Positions 44,179 through 54,300 are shown, counted from the first letter of the stretch. The stretch: DNA of 55,584 nt from an uncultured Granulosicoccaceae bacterium (GCA_938006335.1 CALLMF010000017.1:1-55584); one strand, 5' to 3'. Notes: generated by a model not told the origin, from the sequence alone. Numbers and translations: made by a program.

Positions 44179-44913
44179 GTGGACAAGCTGCATCTCGATC
44201 AACACATCTCGCAACAGTTCAACCTGGAACTGGAAGAGATCCGCAACAAGGTCCTCTCGATGGGGGGACTGGTTGAACAACAGGTTGCCAATGGACTCAC
44301 CGCGCTGCTCGAAGGCGATGGAGACCTCGGACAGACCGTCAGCCAGTCCGACTACCAGGTCAACGCCCTGGAAGTCGAAATCGATGAGGAATGCACCCAG
44401 GTACTTGCGCGGCGCCAGCCGGCCGCAAGCGATCTGCGCCTGATCGTGACCGTGATCAAGGTGATCACCGATCTCGAGCGCATCGGCGACGAAGCCGAAA
44501 AACTCGGGCGTTTTTCTGTCGAGCTCGGCGGCCCCGACACCGGCGACTATCGCAAGGAGCTGCGCCACCTCGGCGAACTGGTCAAGACCATGCTGCGCGA
44601 TGCGCTCGACGCCTTCGCCCGCATGGATGTCAATGCCGCCATTCAGGTGGCATCGCGCGATGACGATGTCAATCGCGAATACGGTTCACTGGAACGGCTG
44701 CTCGGCACGCACCTGGTCGAGGATCCGCGCCAGGTCTCCAAGTTGTTCAAGATCACCTGGTGCGCGCGTGCACTGGAGCGCATTGGCGATCACTCGGTGA
44801 ACATCTGTGAGTACGTGGTGTACCTGGTCAAGGGCCGGGACATCCGGCATACCAGTTTCGATCAGATCAAGAACGAGTTCCTGCAATCGCCCGAGCCCGG
44901 CGACAAGGCCTGA
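44179..44913 (+). CDS. phoU: Phosphate signalling protein PhoU
   Basis: 244-residue all-helical protein that couples PstSCAB to PhoR and keeps the Pho regulon off at high phosphate. Two PhoU repeats are visible, each with the acidic metal-binding pattern ([25 protein letters not shown] in parts; [26 protein letters not shown] in parts). GTG start, with GGAG upstream. Its stop lies inside a hairpin shared with the convergent protease gene. Confidence 0.97.
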   Translation: MDKLHLDQHISQQFNLELEEIRNKVLSMGGLVEQQVANGLTALLEGDGDLGQTVSQSDYQVNALEVEIDEECTQVLARRQPAASDLRLIVTVIKVITDLERIGDEAEKLGRFSVELGGPDTGDYRKELRHLGELVKTMLRDALDAFARMDVNAAIQVASRDDDVNREYGSLERLLGTHLVEDPRQVSKLFKITWCARALERIGDHSVNICEYVVYLVKGRDIRHTSFDQIKNEFLQSPEPGDKA

Positions 44914-44931
44914 TCAAGTCAATTGATCAGG
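44909..44931. terminator. Bidirectional hairpin containing both convergent stop codons
   Basis: CCTGATCAA, loop GTCAA, TTGATCAGG is a perfect nine-base stem. The left arm holds the phoU TGA (44911-44913), the right arm holds the protease TGA on the minus strand (44927-44929). No T-run, so transcription end may depend on other factors; ribosomes reaching either stop would melt the stem. Confidence 0.6.
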
Positions 44932-46021
44932 CGCAGCGCGTTCTGCGCGTCGCCACACCAACGGCACACAACGCGAGCAGACCGAAGGGCCCGAAGGCAC
45001 CCGCCGAACCCCCGGAACCGACGTCGATCACCGGGTCCGTTTCTGCGCTGCCACCGGCGTCGACCACCATCTGGTCAGACTCGTCGTCATCGTTTCTGCC
45101 GGATGTGTCGTCCGGTCCGATGGTGACCGGACCGGTGGCTGAACGGTAGGTGTCCACCCAGTCGAGATAGTCCGACACGCTGGTGTATACACCGTAGAAG
45201 TCAGGCTCGGCACACCCGATGCCGAAACTCGTCACGCCGATCTGCTGGAGGCTGTTGCCGTTGACTACGTACATCGGGCCACCACTATCGCCCACACACG
45301 AATCCACACCGCCCTGCTCGAAGCCTGCACACAGCTGTCCTTCCTGAATCAGTCCGTTGTAGGACTCCGGCGCGTTACACGCATCGCGTGACACCACAGG
45401 AACGGCAGCGCGTTGCAGTGTGTCGTCAAACTGATATCCACCATCGCTGGTGACCACGGTTGCCCCCCAGCCGGCGATGATGCCGGTCGTGCCGGTGAGG
45501 CTCTCGGCGTCTCCCGCAAACAGCTCCACCTGCGTGCCTTGCAGCGGATTGGCCATCTCCAGCAGCGCGATGTCGTGCATGATGTTCAGGCTGTTGTTGT
45601 CGTACTGAGGGTGGACAAAGATGTTGGTGACCACGTGCTCCTCAAGAGTGTCTTCCTGCAGGGTCAAGGAGCCTTCCACGACCCGGATCGATGCCGCGTT
45701 GGTGGGATCGCCATTGCCATCAAACATGCAATGTGCCGCCGTCATTACCCAACGCTCACCGACGATGCTCGCACCACAGAACTGCCTGAGCCATGCCGAT
45801 GCGCTTCCAGAGTCGTCCGCCGACACCAGCGCAACGATCGACGAGAATTCGCCCGCCGTTGCATCAACGCCACCAATGATCGCAATTTCGGGGACCGGAG
45901 CGGCACCGTTTGCCAACGCCAGGGCCGGCAACGCAACACAGGCCAGCACACCTGCCCGCAACAAGGGCGTGAATGATGGGCGGGTGTTTACTGTGAACTC
46001 GCTATCCGGGTGATTCGCCAT
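44927..46021 (-). CDS. Secreted trypsin-like serine protease with GlyGly-CTERM tail
   Basis: 364-residue exported S1 peptidase. Signal peptide region to about residue 38 (LPALALANG), short propeptide with the activation-like IIGGVDA, triad H97 (TAAHC), D150 (HDIALLEM) and S246 (GDSGGP); D240 at the base of the S1 pocket predicts cleavage after Arg/Lys. Paired cysteines fit disulfides. An acidic linker ends in DVGSGGSAGAFGPFG, a hydrophobic helix and RRTR, the GlyGly-CTERM signal handled by rhombosortase with type II secretion in other bacteria. Neither helper is in the window. Confidence 0.92.
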   Translation of the reverse strand: MANHPDSEFTVNTRPSFTPLLRAGVLACVALPALALANGAAPVPEIAIIGGVDATAGEFSSIVALVSADDSGSASAWLRQFCGASIVGERWVMTAAHCMFDGNGDPTNAASIRVVEGSLTLQEDTLEEHVVTNIFVHPQYDNNSLNIMHDIALLEMANPLQGTQVELFAGDAESLTGTTGIIAGWGATVVTSDGGYQFDDTLQRAAVPVVSRDACNAPESYNGLIQEGQLCAGFEQGGVDSCVGDSGGPMYVVNGNSLQQIGVTSFGIGCAEPDFYGVYTSVSDYLDWVDTYRSATGPVTIGPDDTSGRNDDDESDQMVVDAGGSAETDPVIDVGSGGSAGAFGPFGLLALCAVGVATRRTRCA

Positions 46022-46209
46022 GCGGGTACTTTCTGCCTGCAGCTCAACTGTGTCTGAATGTAACGGCGACGCAGAGACTCATCTGCAAAGGTGGCGCGGG
46101 TACCAAGCGCAAGGCTGTGACACAGGCGGTAGTCACGCAGGCCGGGCGAGCGAATCCGCGGCCTCTATCACACGCAATGCAGCGACTGCGCCACATCGGA
46201 TGGAGTAAC

Positions 46210-46301
46210 TGGCGGAGAGAGAGGGATTCGAACCCTCGATACGAGTTACCCCGTATACCAACTTTCCAGGCTGGCGCCTTCGACCACTCGGCCACCTCTC
46301 C
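46210..46301 (-). tRNA. tRNA-Ser (GGA)
   Basis: 92-nt class II tRNA with encoded CCA, long variable arm, acceptor GGAGAGG pairing with TCTCTCC, discriminator G, T-loop GTTCGAATC and anticodon loop CTGGAAA giving GGA. It stands alone between the protease and rluB genes. Confidence 0.96.
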
Positions 46302-46350
46302 GTGCGTGCAAGTCTAGCCAATCCGAGCCCCTAGGGGTGGATTGCCCCAC

Positions 46351-46410
46351 GCTGATCGTGGCTTATCGTCGCTTATCGTGGCCTGTCCTGGCTAATGATC
46401 GCTTATCGTT
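46351..46410. repeat. Six 10-bp tandem repeats at the rluB 3' end
   Basis: Units in order: GCTGATCGTG, GCTTATCGTC, GCTTATCGTG, GCCTGTCCTG, GCTAATGATC, GCTTATCGTT. Three are nearly identical, the others degenerate, all in strict 10-base phase. The last unit contains the rluB stop (46403-46405). The period is close to one DNA turn. Confidence 0.7.
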
Positions 46411-47221
46411 GTCGGCGCGCGGCACGACGACGGTGCCGCGGATGAACCGCCACGATGCGCAGCTTGGTCGCTGGTGCGGCATCCAGCCCTGCGGCCCTGG
46501 CCAGCTCGGCAATCTCTGATGGCTGCATTTCATGCACCTTGCCGCGCGCCAGCCAACGCGGCATGGATACCGGGCCAAACCGCGTACGAATCAAACGACT
46601 GACCACAAGCTCCTGGGATTCCCACAGGCGCCGTACCATGCGATTGCGACCTTCCCGCAGGACAACCCTGAACCAGTGATTGCTGGCCACGCCCTCAGCA
46701 GGCTCGGCGATGATGCGATCGAACTTTGCAGGGCCGTCTTCCAGCTCGACGCCGGTTTGCAGACGCTGCAGGATGTCGTCGGTGACCTCGCCGTTGACCC
46801 GCACCGCGTAATGACGCTCAAATCCACCCGACGGATGCATCAAGGCGTTGGCAAGCTCACCATCATTCGTCAACAACAGCAGACCGAGCGTGTTGATGTC
46901 CAGACGCCCGACCGCAATCCATCGACCGTGATGCAAGCGTGGCAAACGGTCGAAGACGGTTTGCCTGCCTTCCGGATCATCGCGCGTGGTGATCTCACCC
47001 AGTGGCTTGTGATACATGAGCACGCGCCGCGTCTGCTGGTCATCGGCGACGACCTTGTAGAACGTACCGCGAACGGCGAGATCGTCATCCAGGGCGGCGC
47101 GATCGCCCAGGGTTGCGACGCGACCATTGATCTTGATGTCACCGGCGGCGATCCAGCGCTCGAGCTCGCGCCGCGATCCGAGCCCGCTGTTTGCCAGTAT
47201 TTTCTGTAGTCGCTCCGCCAT
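46403..47221 (-). CDS. rluB: 23S rRNA pseudouridine synthase RluB family
   Basis: 272-residue enzyme making pseudouridine in 23S rRNA (position 2605 in E. coli for RluB). An N-terminal S4 RNA-binding domain (RLQKILANSGLGSRRELERWI) precedes the RsuA/RluB catalytic domain with D108 in VGRLDINTLGLLLLTNDG and LREGRNRMVRRL. The tail is very basic (HPRHRRRAARRQR). The closely related RluE/RluF types cannot be fully excluded. Divergent from moaB across 41 bases. Confidence 0.9.
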   Translation of the reverse strand: MAERLQKILANSGLGSRRELERWIAAGDIKINGRVATLGDRAALDDDLAVRGTFYKVVADDQQTRRVLMYHKPLGEITTRDDPEGRQTVFDRLPRLHHGRWIAVGRLDINTLGLLLLTNDGELANALMHPSGGFERHYAVRVNGEVTDDILQRLQTGVELEDGPAKFDRIIAEPAEGVASNHWFRVVLREGRNRMVRRLWESQELVVSRLIRTRFGPVSMPRWLARGKVHEMQPSEIAELARAAGLDAAPATKLRIVAVHPRHRRRAARRQR

Positions 47222-47262
47222 GCCGTTCAGTGTAAGGCGCTTTCACTGTTAGGATTCATTCC

Positions 47263-47817
47263 ATGCGCTCATCACCCACTCCGACCGGCACGGCAAGCAA
47301 CGACGCTGCCGCCTTCATTGCGCTGAACATTGCCGTGCTCACGGTCTCCGATAGTCGGGGCGAAGCGGAAGATGTCTCCGGCAAACGCCTTGTCGAGGCA
47401 CTGACCGCGGCCGGCCACCACTGTGCCGAAAAAGCGATCGTGCGCGATGACCCGTACCAGATTCGCGCGGCAGTCTCACGCTGGATTGCGGCCGATGATG
47501 TCGACGCGGTGCTCACGACCGGAGGTACCGGTATCACCGGACGCGATGGCACTCCCGAGGCGGTAGAGCCCTTGCTCGACAAGGTCATCGATGGCTTCGG
47601 CGAGCTGTTCCGCATGCTGTCCTACGAGGAGATCGGCACCTCGTCCCTGCAATCGCGCGCACTCGCCGGAGTGGCCAATGCCACCTTCGTCTTCGTGCTA
47701 CCCGGCTCAAGTGGTGCGTGCCGACTCGCCTGGGACAAGCTCGTCAGTCACCAGCTCGACAACCGTACACGGCCCTGCAATCTCGTGATGCTGATACCTC
47801 GGCTCAACGAGAGCTGA
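47263..47817 (+). CDS. moaB: Molybdenum cofactor biosynthesis protein B
   Basis: 184-residue MogA/MoaB-family protein. NIAVLTVSDSRGEAEDVSGKRLVEAL, LTTGGTGITGRD with the molybdopterin-binding TGGTG, and FRMLSYEEIGTSSLQSRALAG are diagnostic. The end SHQLDNRTRPCNLVMLIPRL also matches MoaB. No other molybdenum cofactor genes are nearby. Its last 14 bases overlap the convergent truD gene. Confidence 0.94.
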   Translation: MRSSPTPTGTASNDAAAFIALNIAVLTVSDSRGEAEDVSGKRLVEALTAAGHHCAEKAIVRDDPYQIRAAVSRWIAADDVDAVLTTGGTGITGRDGTPEAVEPLLDKVIDGFGELFRMLSYEEIGTSSLQSRALAGVANATFVFVLPGSSGACRLAWDKLVSHQLDNRTRPCNLVMLIPRLNES

Positions 47818-48994
47818 GGCCAACGCCGACGTCCCGGCATTCGCCCAGTTCATTCAGCAGGCTCGTGGCAAACACGCCGGTGTCGAGCACGACCTCCAGC
47901 TGCCATGTGTCGTCAGCCCCGGTACCGTCACCGCCAACCATGGGCTCACACGTCAACTCACGTGCTTCGGCACGCAAGGCGCGGCGATCGGCATCGACGC
48001 GGGCCGCGACCAATCCGGCCACCAACGCCGACTCTCGCTCCAGCACGACCTCTTCCAGAGCGAGGCACTCGCCGATCGCTCCACCATCGCCCTGGCCAGG
48101 CAACGGCCCCGATGGGGAGATATCCTTTTGCTGCAAGCGGCGCACGATGTCATCGTCCACGCTGTCCGGTACGAAGCGGCTGTTGGAACCGCTGAGCAGC
48201 AACGGCTCACCTTCAAGCGCCTGATTCCAGCTGCCATCGGCCACGCGGGCATCCAGCACCTGATTGAACACGAGTGAGCGCGCGGCGGACAGCAACATGC
48301 CTCGCTCCTGTTTCTGCCGCTGACCGCGCGGTCGCTGTGGCGACCCCGCACGCGCAAACAAGCGTCTGACACTCGACACATTGCGCGCCGCCGCGCCAAA
48401 GCGCTGTGGGCCAAAGGCGTTCGGGAAACCCTCTGCTCGCAGCAACTCGACACGTGCGGCCACGCGGGCCTCAAGCGTTGCCGGATCCGACAGCGGCGCG
48501 ACCTCACGCAGCGTGATCGAGAAGCGGTTGCCGCTGTGCGTACCGCGGCGTAACTTGCGCGACCGCCACTCGGCATTCAACACGCGCCACCGAGCATCCA
48601 CACAGGCGGTGTTCACGCGCTCGAGCACGCTCACCGCGTCGCCTTCGCCGAGTTCAGCCACCCAGTCAGCCGCGAGTTCCGTTGGAACACTGAACCATTG
48701 ACGGGTGAGCGCGCGCCGGTCCTTCAGGCCTGAATAACCGACATCCCGCGCGGGGCAAGCAAACAGCCGCGCGACGTCCGCGACCACATCGGTCGTGTTG
48801 AGTTCACGTTTTTCCACCTGTAGCCACAGGTGTGCGCGGCTTCCCGTAATATCCGGTGCCAGATCAAGGATCTCGTCCACCACGAAATCCTCAGCGCTTT
48901 CGCGCAGCATGGCCGTAAACAAGGGCTCGCCATGCACCGGGCGCACCTTGCACTTTTCCAGCTCACTCACGTCTTCTCGTTCACGCCTTCTCAT
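47804..48994 (-). CDS. truD: tRNA pseudouridine(13) synthase TruD
   Basis: 396-residue synthase for pseudouridine 13 in tRNA-Glu. The catalytic Asp is D92 in GYSGLKDRRALTRQWFS; KLRRGTHSGNRFSITLRE and FPNAFGPQRFG are family signatures, with the TRUD insertion domain after them. With ATG 48994 the start codon overlaps the divergent glpE start; alignment to E. coli TruD would also allow GTG 48970 (MSELEKCKVRPVHG). Confidence 0.94.
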   Translation of the reverse strand: MRRREREDVSELEKCKVRPVHGEPLFTAMLRESAEDFVVDEILDLAPDITGSRAHLWLQVEKRELNTTDVVADVARLFACPARDVGYSGLKDRRALTRQWFSVPTELAADWVAELGEGDAVSVLERVNTACVDARWRVLNAEWRSRKLRRGTHSGNRFSITLREVAPLSDPATLEARVAARVELLRAEGFPNAFGPQRFGAAARNVSSVRRLFARAGSPQRPRGQRQKQERGMLLSAARSLVFNQVLDARVADGSWNQALEGEPLLLSGSNSRFVPDSVDDDIVRRLQQKDISPSGPLPGQGDGGAIGECLALEEVVLERESALVAGLVAARVDADRRALRAEARELTCEPMVGGDGTGADDTWQLEVVLDTGVFATSLLNELGECRDVGVGLSSR

Positions 48995-49328
48995 GCCGGA
49001 ATTCAAGCGACTGTCTGCCGACGATGCCGCCACGTTGATGACTCAGCGCGATGCGCTGGTTCTGGATATTCGGGACGCGGACAGTTACGCCGCAGGTCAT
49101 ATCGCCGGGGCGCACTTGATGGACGCCGCGATCGCCACCCAGATCAGCAACGGCGCAGACCTCGACACACCCATCATCGTGTGTTGCTACCACGGCAACT
49201 CCAGCCAGCAGGCTGCTGCGTGGTTTGCCGGGGAGGGGTTCGAGGAAGTCTACAGCCTCGATGGCGGTTATGAGGAATGGAAGTCGGCCCCGCGCGAGGC
49301 GGGTGGCAAGGTAGCGCTGCCTGACTGA
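48993..49328 (+). CDS. glpE: Single-domain rhodanese, GlpE family
   Basis: 111-residue cytosolic thiosulfate sulfurtransferase. The active site is C65 in CCYHGNSSQQAA, the same position and loop as GlpE; MPEFKRLSADDAATLM and LDGGYEEWK also match. Length equals E. coli GlpE (108). No ribosome binding site is evident ahead of the ATG, and the bases upstream are truD coding sequence on the other strand. Confidence 0.93.
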   Translation: MPEFKRLSADDAATLMTQRDALVLDIRDADSYAAGHIAGAHLMDAAIATQISNGADLDTPIIVCCYHGNSSQQAAAWFAGEGFEEVYSLDGGYEEWKSAPREAGGKVALPD

Positions 49329-49356
49329 GCGGCCACCTGATCCGACCACGCCAGCC

Positions 49357-49539
49357 TCAGGCGTCGAAAAACTGGCGAATCCACTTCTTGCACTCGTTGT
49401 CCTGACCCCCATTGACTAGCTGTAAGGTTAACCCGGTCACACAAACGCCCGGATTTTCATTTCCGCTCGTGCATCCACAGGGCATGCGTACGTCGTTTGC
49501 ATAAGTACACGCCTTGCTGTTTTTCCCCAACCGAGCCAC
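49357..49539 (-). CDS. Candidate small cysteine-rich protein, unknown
   Basis: Open frame of 60 codons from GTG 49539, or 42 from ATG 49485, with five cysteines (CTYANDVRMPCGC, GVCVTG, NECKKW) and an aromatic/basic end WIRQFFDA. It fills most of the 214-base gap between glpE and tamA, divergent from tamA with only three bases between the starts. I recognise no family; the lower GC and clear Cys pattern make it more than an obvious shadow frame, but no ribosome binding site supports it. Confidence 0.3.
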   Translation of the reverse strand: MARLGKNSKACTYANDVRMPCGCTSGNENPGVCVTGLTLQLVNGGQDNECKKWIRQFFDA

Positions 49540-49542
49540 TCG

Positions 49543-51345
49543 ATGCCACCCAGAGGTCTCCGTCGTCTGCGTCTGCCTGCGCCTTTCGGTGCGGCTGCGC
49601 TATGGCTGGCCCTGCTACTTGCACCGCTCTCGGTTAATGCTGAGGTTCGGCTCGAAATCAATGGGCTCAACGATGAGCAGGAAGCCAACGTACGCGCATT
49701 GATCGGCACGCTGCCCCGTGATCAGGCGCGCGCCGTGCGTCGCTTTGCCCGCGATCTCGACGATCAGACCCGCACCGCCTTGTCGGCCCTCGGCTACTAC
49801 GCCGCCGATATCGACGTGAACACCCGCGAAGAAGCGTCGGCGGACGGCGTCACCGATAGCAACCCGGACGGAATGGACGCGATCATCGTGATCGACGCCA
49901 CGCCCAACGACCCGGTCAAGGTGCAGACCCTCAACGTCAACATCACCGGCCCCGCCCGCGAGGACAAGGACTTCATGGCCGCGCTCGCCGAGACGCCGCT
50001 GAAGCCCGGCGACATCTTTCTGTCGGCCGACTACGAATCGATCAAGGGCAACTACGTCAACGCCGCCCAGAAGCTCGGCTACTTCGATCTTGATTTTCCA
50101 GTATCAAAAGTCAGCGTGAGCCGACGGACCCTGAGCGCAGACATCACACTGGAAGTCGCGAGCGGCCCCCGCTACACCTTCGGCAAGGTGGTGTTCGACG
50201 AGACCGCATTCAGCAACGAGTTCCTGGAGCGTTGGCTGACCTTCGCGCCCGGCGAGCCCTTCGATACCAACCAGGTCGGCGAGCTCACCTCGAACCTGCG
50301 CAACAGTGGCTACTTCGACGGGGTACGCGTGATCCCGCAGCGCGACGAGCGATATGGCAAGACTGTCCCCATCCAGGTCTCGATGACCAAGAAGGACGAA
50401 AACCTGGTCGGGGTCGGCATCGGCTTTGCGACCGACGTGGGTCCGCGCTTCAGCCTGTCCTGGGAAAAACCGCTGATCAACCGCAGCGGCCACTCGGCCT
50501 CGGTGGACCTGCAACTGTCCGAGCCGCGGCAGAGCATCGGATTCGAATACAAGATTCCCCGCAAGCGACAACCCTTGACCAACTATTACGGCATCAAGGC
50601 TGGCCTGCTCAACGAGGATTTTGACGACGATACACCGGAGTACTTCAAGTCCACGGTGGCCATTCAACGCGTGTCGCGTACGAAGAGCGACTTCGAGCAG
50701 TCGATATTCCTTCGCTGGGAACGTGAGCGTTCCACCATCAGTGATGTCGAGGACACGGTCAACCTCGTGCTGCCCGGCATCTCCTATGCGCGTTCGCGAG
50801 CGCAAGGCAGGCCCTACACGATCTGGGGACAGTCAGAAAGCTTCTCGATCTACGGTGGCTCTGATCAGGCCTTGTCGTCGATCGACTTTTTCAAGACCAC
50901 GTTCAAGTTCCGCTACCTGCGCTCCTTTCTCGGGCGCAAGAACACCTTCATCGGATCAGTCGGCCTCGGCTGGATCGAGTCCAACGACTTTACCCGCGTG
51001 CCTGCCTCGCAGCGCTTCTTTGCCGGCGGCGATCGCAGCGTGCGAGGCTTCAAGTATCGCGATATCTCCCCGATCGATCTCGACGGCGATCCCGTAGGCG
51101 CGCGTTACCTGGAGGAATTCAGCGTCGAGTACAACCGGCGCATCTACGACCGTTGGCGCTGGGCCGTGTTCGTCGACGCAGGGCGTGCCTTCAACACTTA
51201 CGACACGGGCTACAGCGCCGGCGCCGGTGGCGGCATTCGCTGGGAGTCGCCGGTGGGGCCGGTGCGGCTCGACCTCGCAACACCGATCAGTTCAGGTGAC
51301 GGCAACGACGTGCGCCTGCACCTGTCAATAGGGCCTGACTTGTAA
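49543..51345 (+). CDS. tamA: Outer-membrane translocation and assembly protein TamA
   Basis: 600-residue Omp85-family protein. Signal peptide about residues 1-33 (ending SVNA), three POTRA domains (about 34-270, including GPRYTFGKVVFDE), then a 16-strand beta barrel with the L6 motif GGDRSVRGFKYRDISP and a barrel end GGGIRWESPVGPVRLDLATP. With TamB it moves lipids or beta-rich proteins to the outer membrane. Its TAA overlaps the tamB ATG by one base (TAATG). Confidence 0.95.
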   Translation: MPPRGLRRLRLPAPFGAAALWLALLLAPLSVNAEVRLEINGLNDEQEANVRALIGTLPRDQARAVRRFARDLDDQTRTALSALGYYAADIDVNTREEASADGVTDSNPDGMDAIIVIDATPNDPVKVQTLNVNITGPAREDKDFMAALAETPLKPGDIFLSADYESIKGNYVNAAQKLGYFDLDFPVSKVSVSRRTLSADITLEVASGPRYTFGKVVFDETAFSNEFLERWLTFAPGEPFDTNQVGELTSNLRNSGYFDGVRVIPQRDERYGKTVPIQVSMTKKDENLVGVGIGFATDVGPRFSLSWEKPLINRSGHSASVDLQLSEPRQSIGFEYKIPRKRQPLTNYYGIKAGLLNEDFDDDTPEYFKSTVAIQRVSRTKSDFEQSIFLRWERERSTISDVEDTVNLVLPGISYARSRAQGRPYTIWGQSESFSIYGGSDQALSSIDFFKTTFKFRYLRSFLGRKNTFIGSVGLGWIESNDFTRVPASQRFFAGGDRSVRGFKYRDISPIDLDGDPVGARYLEEFSVEYNRRIYDRWRWAVFVDAGRAFNTYDTGYSAGAGGGIRWESPVGPVRLDLATPISSGDGNDVRLHLSIGPDL

Positions 51346-54300
51346 TGAAGAGAGCCTTCAAGATACTCGCATGGCTGATCGGCATTCCGCTGCTGCTGAT
51401 TCTACTGGCGGTGGGTCTTGTAGCCTGGTTGGCAGGCACCGACAAGGGCTTCGAGCTGGCAACCGATCAGATTGCCAAGCGTGTACCGGGGCTGGACCTT
51501 GGAGAGGTCGGCGGCAATCTCAATCGTGGCATCGCGAGCGACAGCGTGCGCTTTGCCAACGATGCCATGCAGGTCGACGTTGCAGGCCTGGATTCCGAAT
51601 GGCGCACACGCTGCCTCTTGAAGCGCGAGTTCTGCCTCGACAGTCTCACCATCGATGAAGTGCGCTTCGAGCAACTGTCCGTTGCCGAGAAAGAAGAGAC
51701 CGAGCCCGGTCCGATAGAACTGCCGGCCGTGTCACTGCCCATCGATGTCACGGTCACCGAGCTGCGCATCAATCGCTTCGTCTTTCAAGCGGTCGGTGAT
51801 GTGCCCGAGCAGGTCGTGGAGAACATCCACCTCTCGGCAAGCACGGAAGGCAGTACCGTCACGATCGACGACCTCGCGGCGGTCTATCAGAACTACGGGG
51901 TCGGCGCACAAGGCACCGTCGAGCTCGATGGTGACTACCCGCTGGATCTTGATCTGGCGCTCACCGCGGATGACGTGTTCGAGGAATTTGACGCAACGGT
52001 CGACGTGGCGCTCGACAACAGCGTGCGCGATCTTGATTTTGATGTGGTGGTCGGTGGCCTTGCCGATGCGCGCCTGGCCGGTCGGGTACAACCTCTCGAC
52101 AGCGAGCTACCGCTGAAGGCAACGCTCAGCAGTGACCTCGTCGGCTGGCCGCTGAACACGCAGCAAGTCGCCGCGGTGCGCGATCTCACGCTCGGCATCG
52201 ACGGTACGCTCGATGATTATCTTCTCGACCTTGATGCTGCCGTGTCTGGTGAGCAAGTACCGGACACCACACTCGCCATCGACGGCCGTGTAAACACCGA
52301 GCGTGCGGATGTGTCGGAGATCGGCATCGATACGCTGGGAGGCACTGTCAATGGCAACGCCGTCGTTGACTGGACCAACGGCATCGACTGGCTCACGGCC
52401 ATCACTCTCGACGGTATTGAGCCCGGCCAGCAGGTCGAAGGGATCGACGGCGCGATCGGCGGCGTCATCAATGCTGCGGGCACCGTCGTCGATGGTGACT
52501 GGACGCTTGCGCTGGACGAGGCGGACTTCAACGGCGCTCTCAACGGTTACCCGTTCGAGCTTGTGGCGCGTGCCCACAAGACCGATCCGGAGTCGCTGGT
52601 CATCGATGAATTGATTCTCGACAACGGGGCCAATCAGATTCGCGGTGGCGGGTCTCTCGCACTGGCCGAAGGCGCACGCTCTGACCTGCAAGTCTCGGCG
52701 AAGCTGCCCGAGCTCGAGAATCTCGTGCCGGACCTGTCGGGCAACATCACCGCAGACTTGAACGTGCAAGGCGAGCTCGCAACGCCGGACGTCACTCTCG
52801 ACGCCGTCACCAACCGCATCCGCTTCCAGGACTACGAGGTCCGCGGCCTTCGGCTCACCACCGATGTCGCAGAGGCGGCCTTGCAGGACAGCACCTTGCG
52901 ATTGACCATCGCCGAGATCGATGCCGCCGGGCAGATGGTGCAGAACCTCAAGCTCAACGCCACCGGCACGCGTGCAGAGCATCGCCTGAGCTTCTTTGCC
53001 GACGGCCCGGAGGCTACCGCTGCAGACATCACCTTGGCTGGCGGCTTGTCCGATAGCTTCGACTGGGCCGGTGAGTTGCGCTCGGTCGTACTGGACGTGC
53101 CAGCGCACACCATTACGCTCGAATCTCCGACCGCACTCGAGTGGAATCAGCAAGACAAACTGTTCGGCATGGACGCCCATTGCTGGCAAACCGAAGACAC
53201 CAATCTGTGCCTTGAAAACAAGGTGTATGCAGCGCCCGAGGGCAGCGCGCGCATCACGCTGGACACCTACCCGATGGCGCGGCTCAACCCGTTCCTGCCG
53301 GCCGAGTCCACCGTTGACGGCACGCTCGGGCTCGCCACCGATGTCACCTGGGGACCCGAGGTCACCGGCGGCTTTGAAGCGGTGGTCAACACCGAACTGC
53401 AAGAAGGCAGTTTCACGGTGCGAGATGCCTACGACGACCCGGTGACCTTCAGCTATGACACCATCACGCTGAACGCCACTGCCGACCCCGAAGACGTCAA
53501 GGCGCAACTCGACATCGACTCGAAAACTCTGGGCGCCGCGCGCGTGGACATCGAGCTCGACGCCGGTGCCGAGGACAAGCCGATCTCGGGAGATGTCAGC
53601 CTCGATGGTCTGGACATCGCAGTCATCGAGGCCTTCCTGCCCGACTTCGACGAATTTGGCGGCGTGATCAATGCGCAAGGCCGCGTGTCCGGCACACTGA
53701 CCGAACCCGCCTTCAATGGCGACGTCGTGCTGGATGGGCTGGTGGTGCGCGGCGAGCTTTTGCCACTGGACATCGACGAAGGGCGCATCGTCACGCAAGT
53801 GCGTGGGCAACGCGCCGACATTTCAGGCGCCATAAACGCCGGCGAAGGCACGCTCGATATCGATGGCTCTGCCAACTGGCGAGGCGACTCCTGGCAGGCC
53901 GATGTATCGATCGACGGCAAACAACTCAACATCGTGAGCGACCCGCTCATCGAGTCGGACATCAATCCGAACATCACCATTGCCGCGCGACCCAACTCCA
54001 TTCGCGTCGGTGGCTCGGTCGACATCCCGAGTGCATTGATCGACGTGGGTGAGCTACCCGCAGGGGCCGCCACCCTGTCCGACGATATCGTCGTGATCGA
54101 GGACATCGACGAGGACACCGTCGAGGAAGAAGTGCAGGCCGCCACCGGAGACACCGACCTCAGGGTCAACGTCGACATCCTCCTCGGCGACGATGTGGAG
54201 CTCAGTGCCTACGGCCTTAACGCCAACCTGACCGGCGACATCGGCGTGTCCCTGCGATCCCCGGATCCAGTCAATCTCAGTGGCGAGATCGAGGTGGTTG

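Noticed and set aside
46351..46410. CRISPR-like array at the tandem repeats
   Set aside because: The units are 10 bp with no spacers; no CRISPR repeat or cas gene is seen anywhere in the window.
52107..53810. 567-codon open frame on the minus strand inside tamB
   Set aside because: It is an antisense shadow of a GC-rich, well-conserved gene; its sequence has no recognisable domain and mirrors tamB codon structure.
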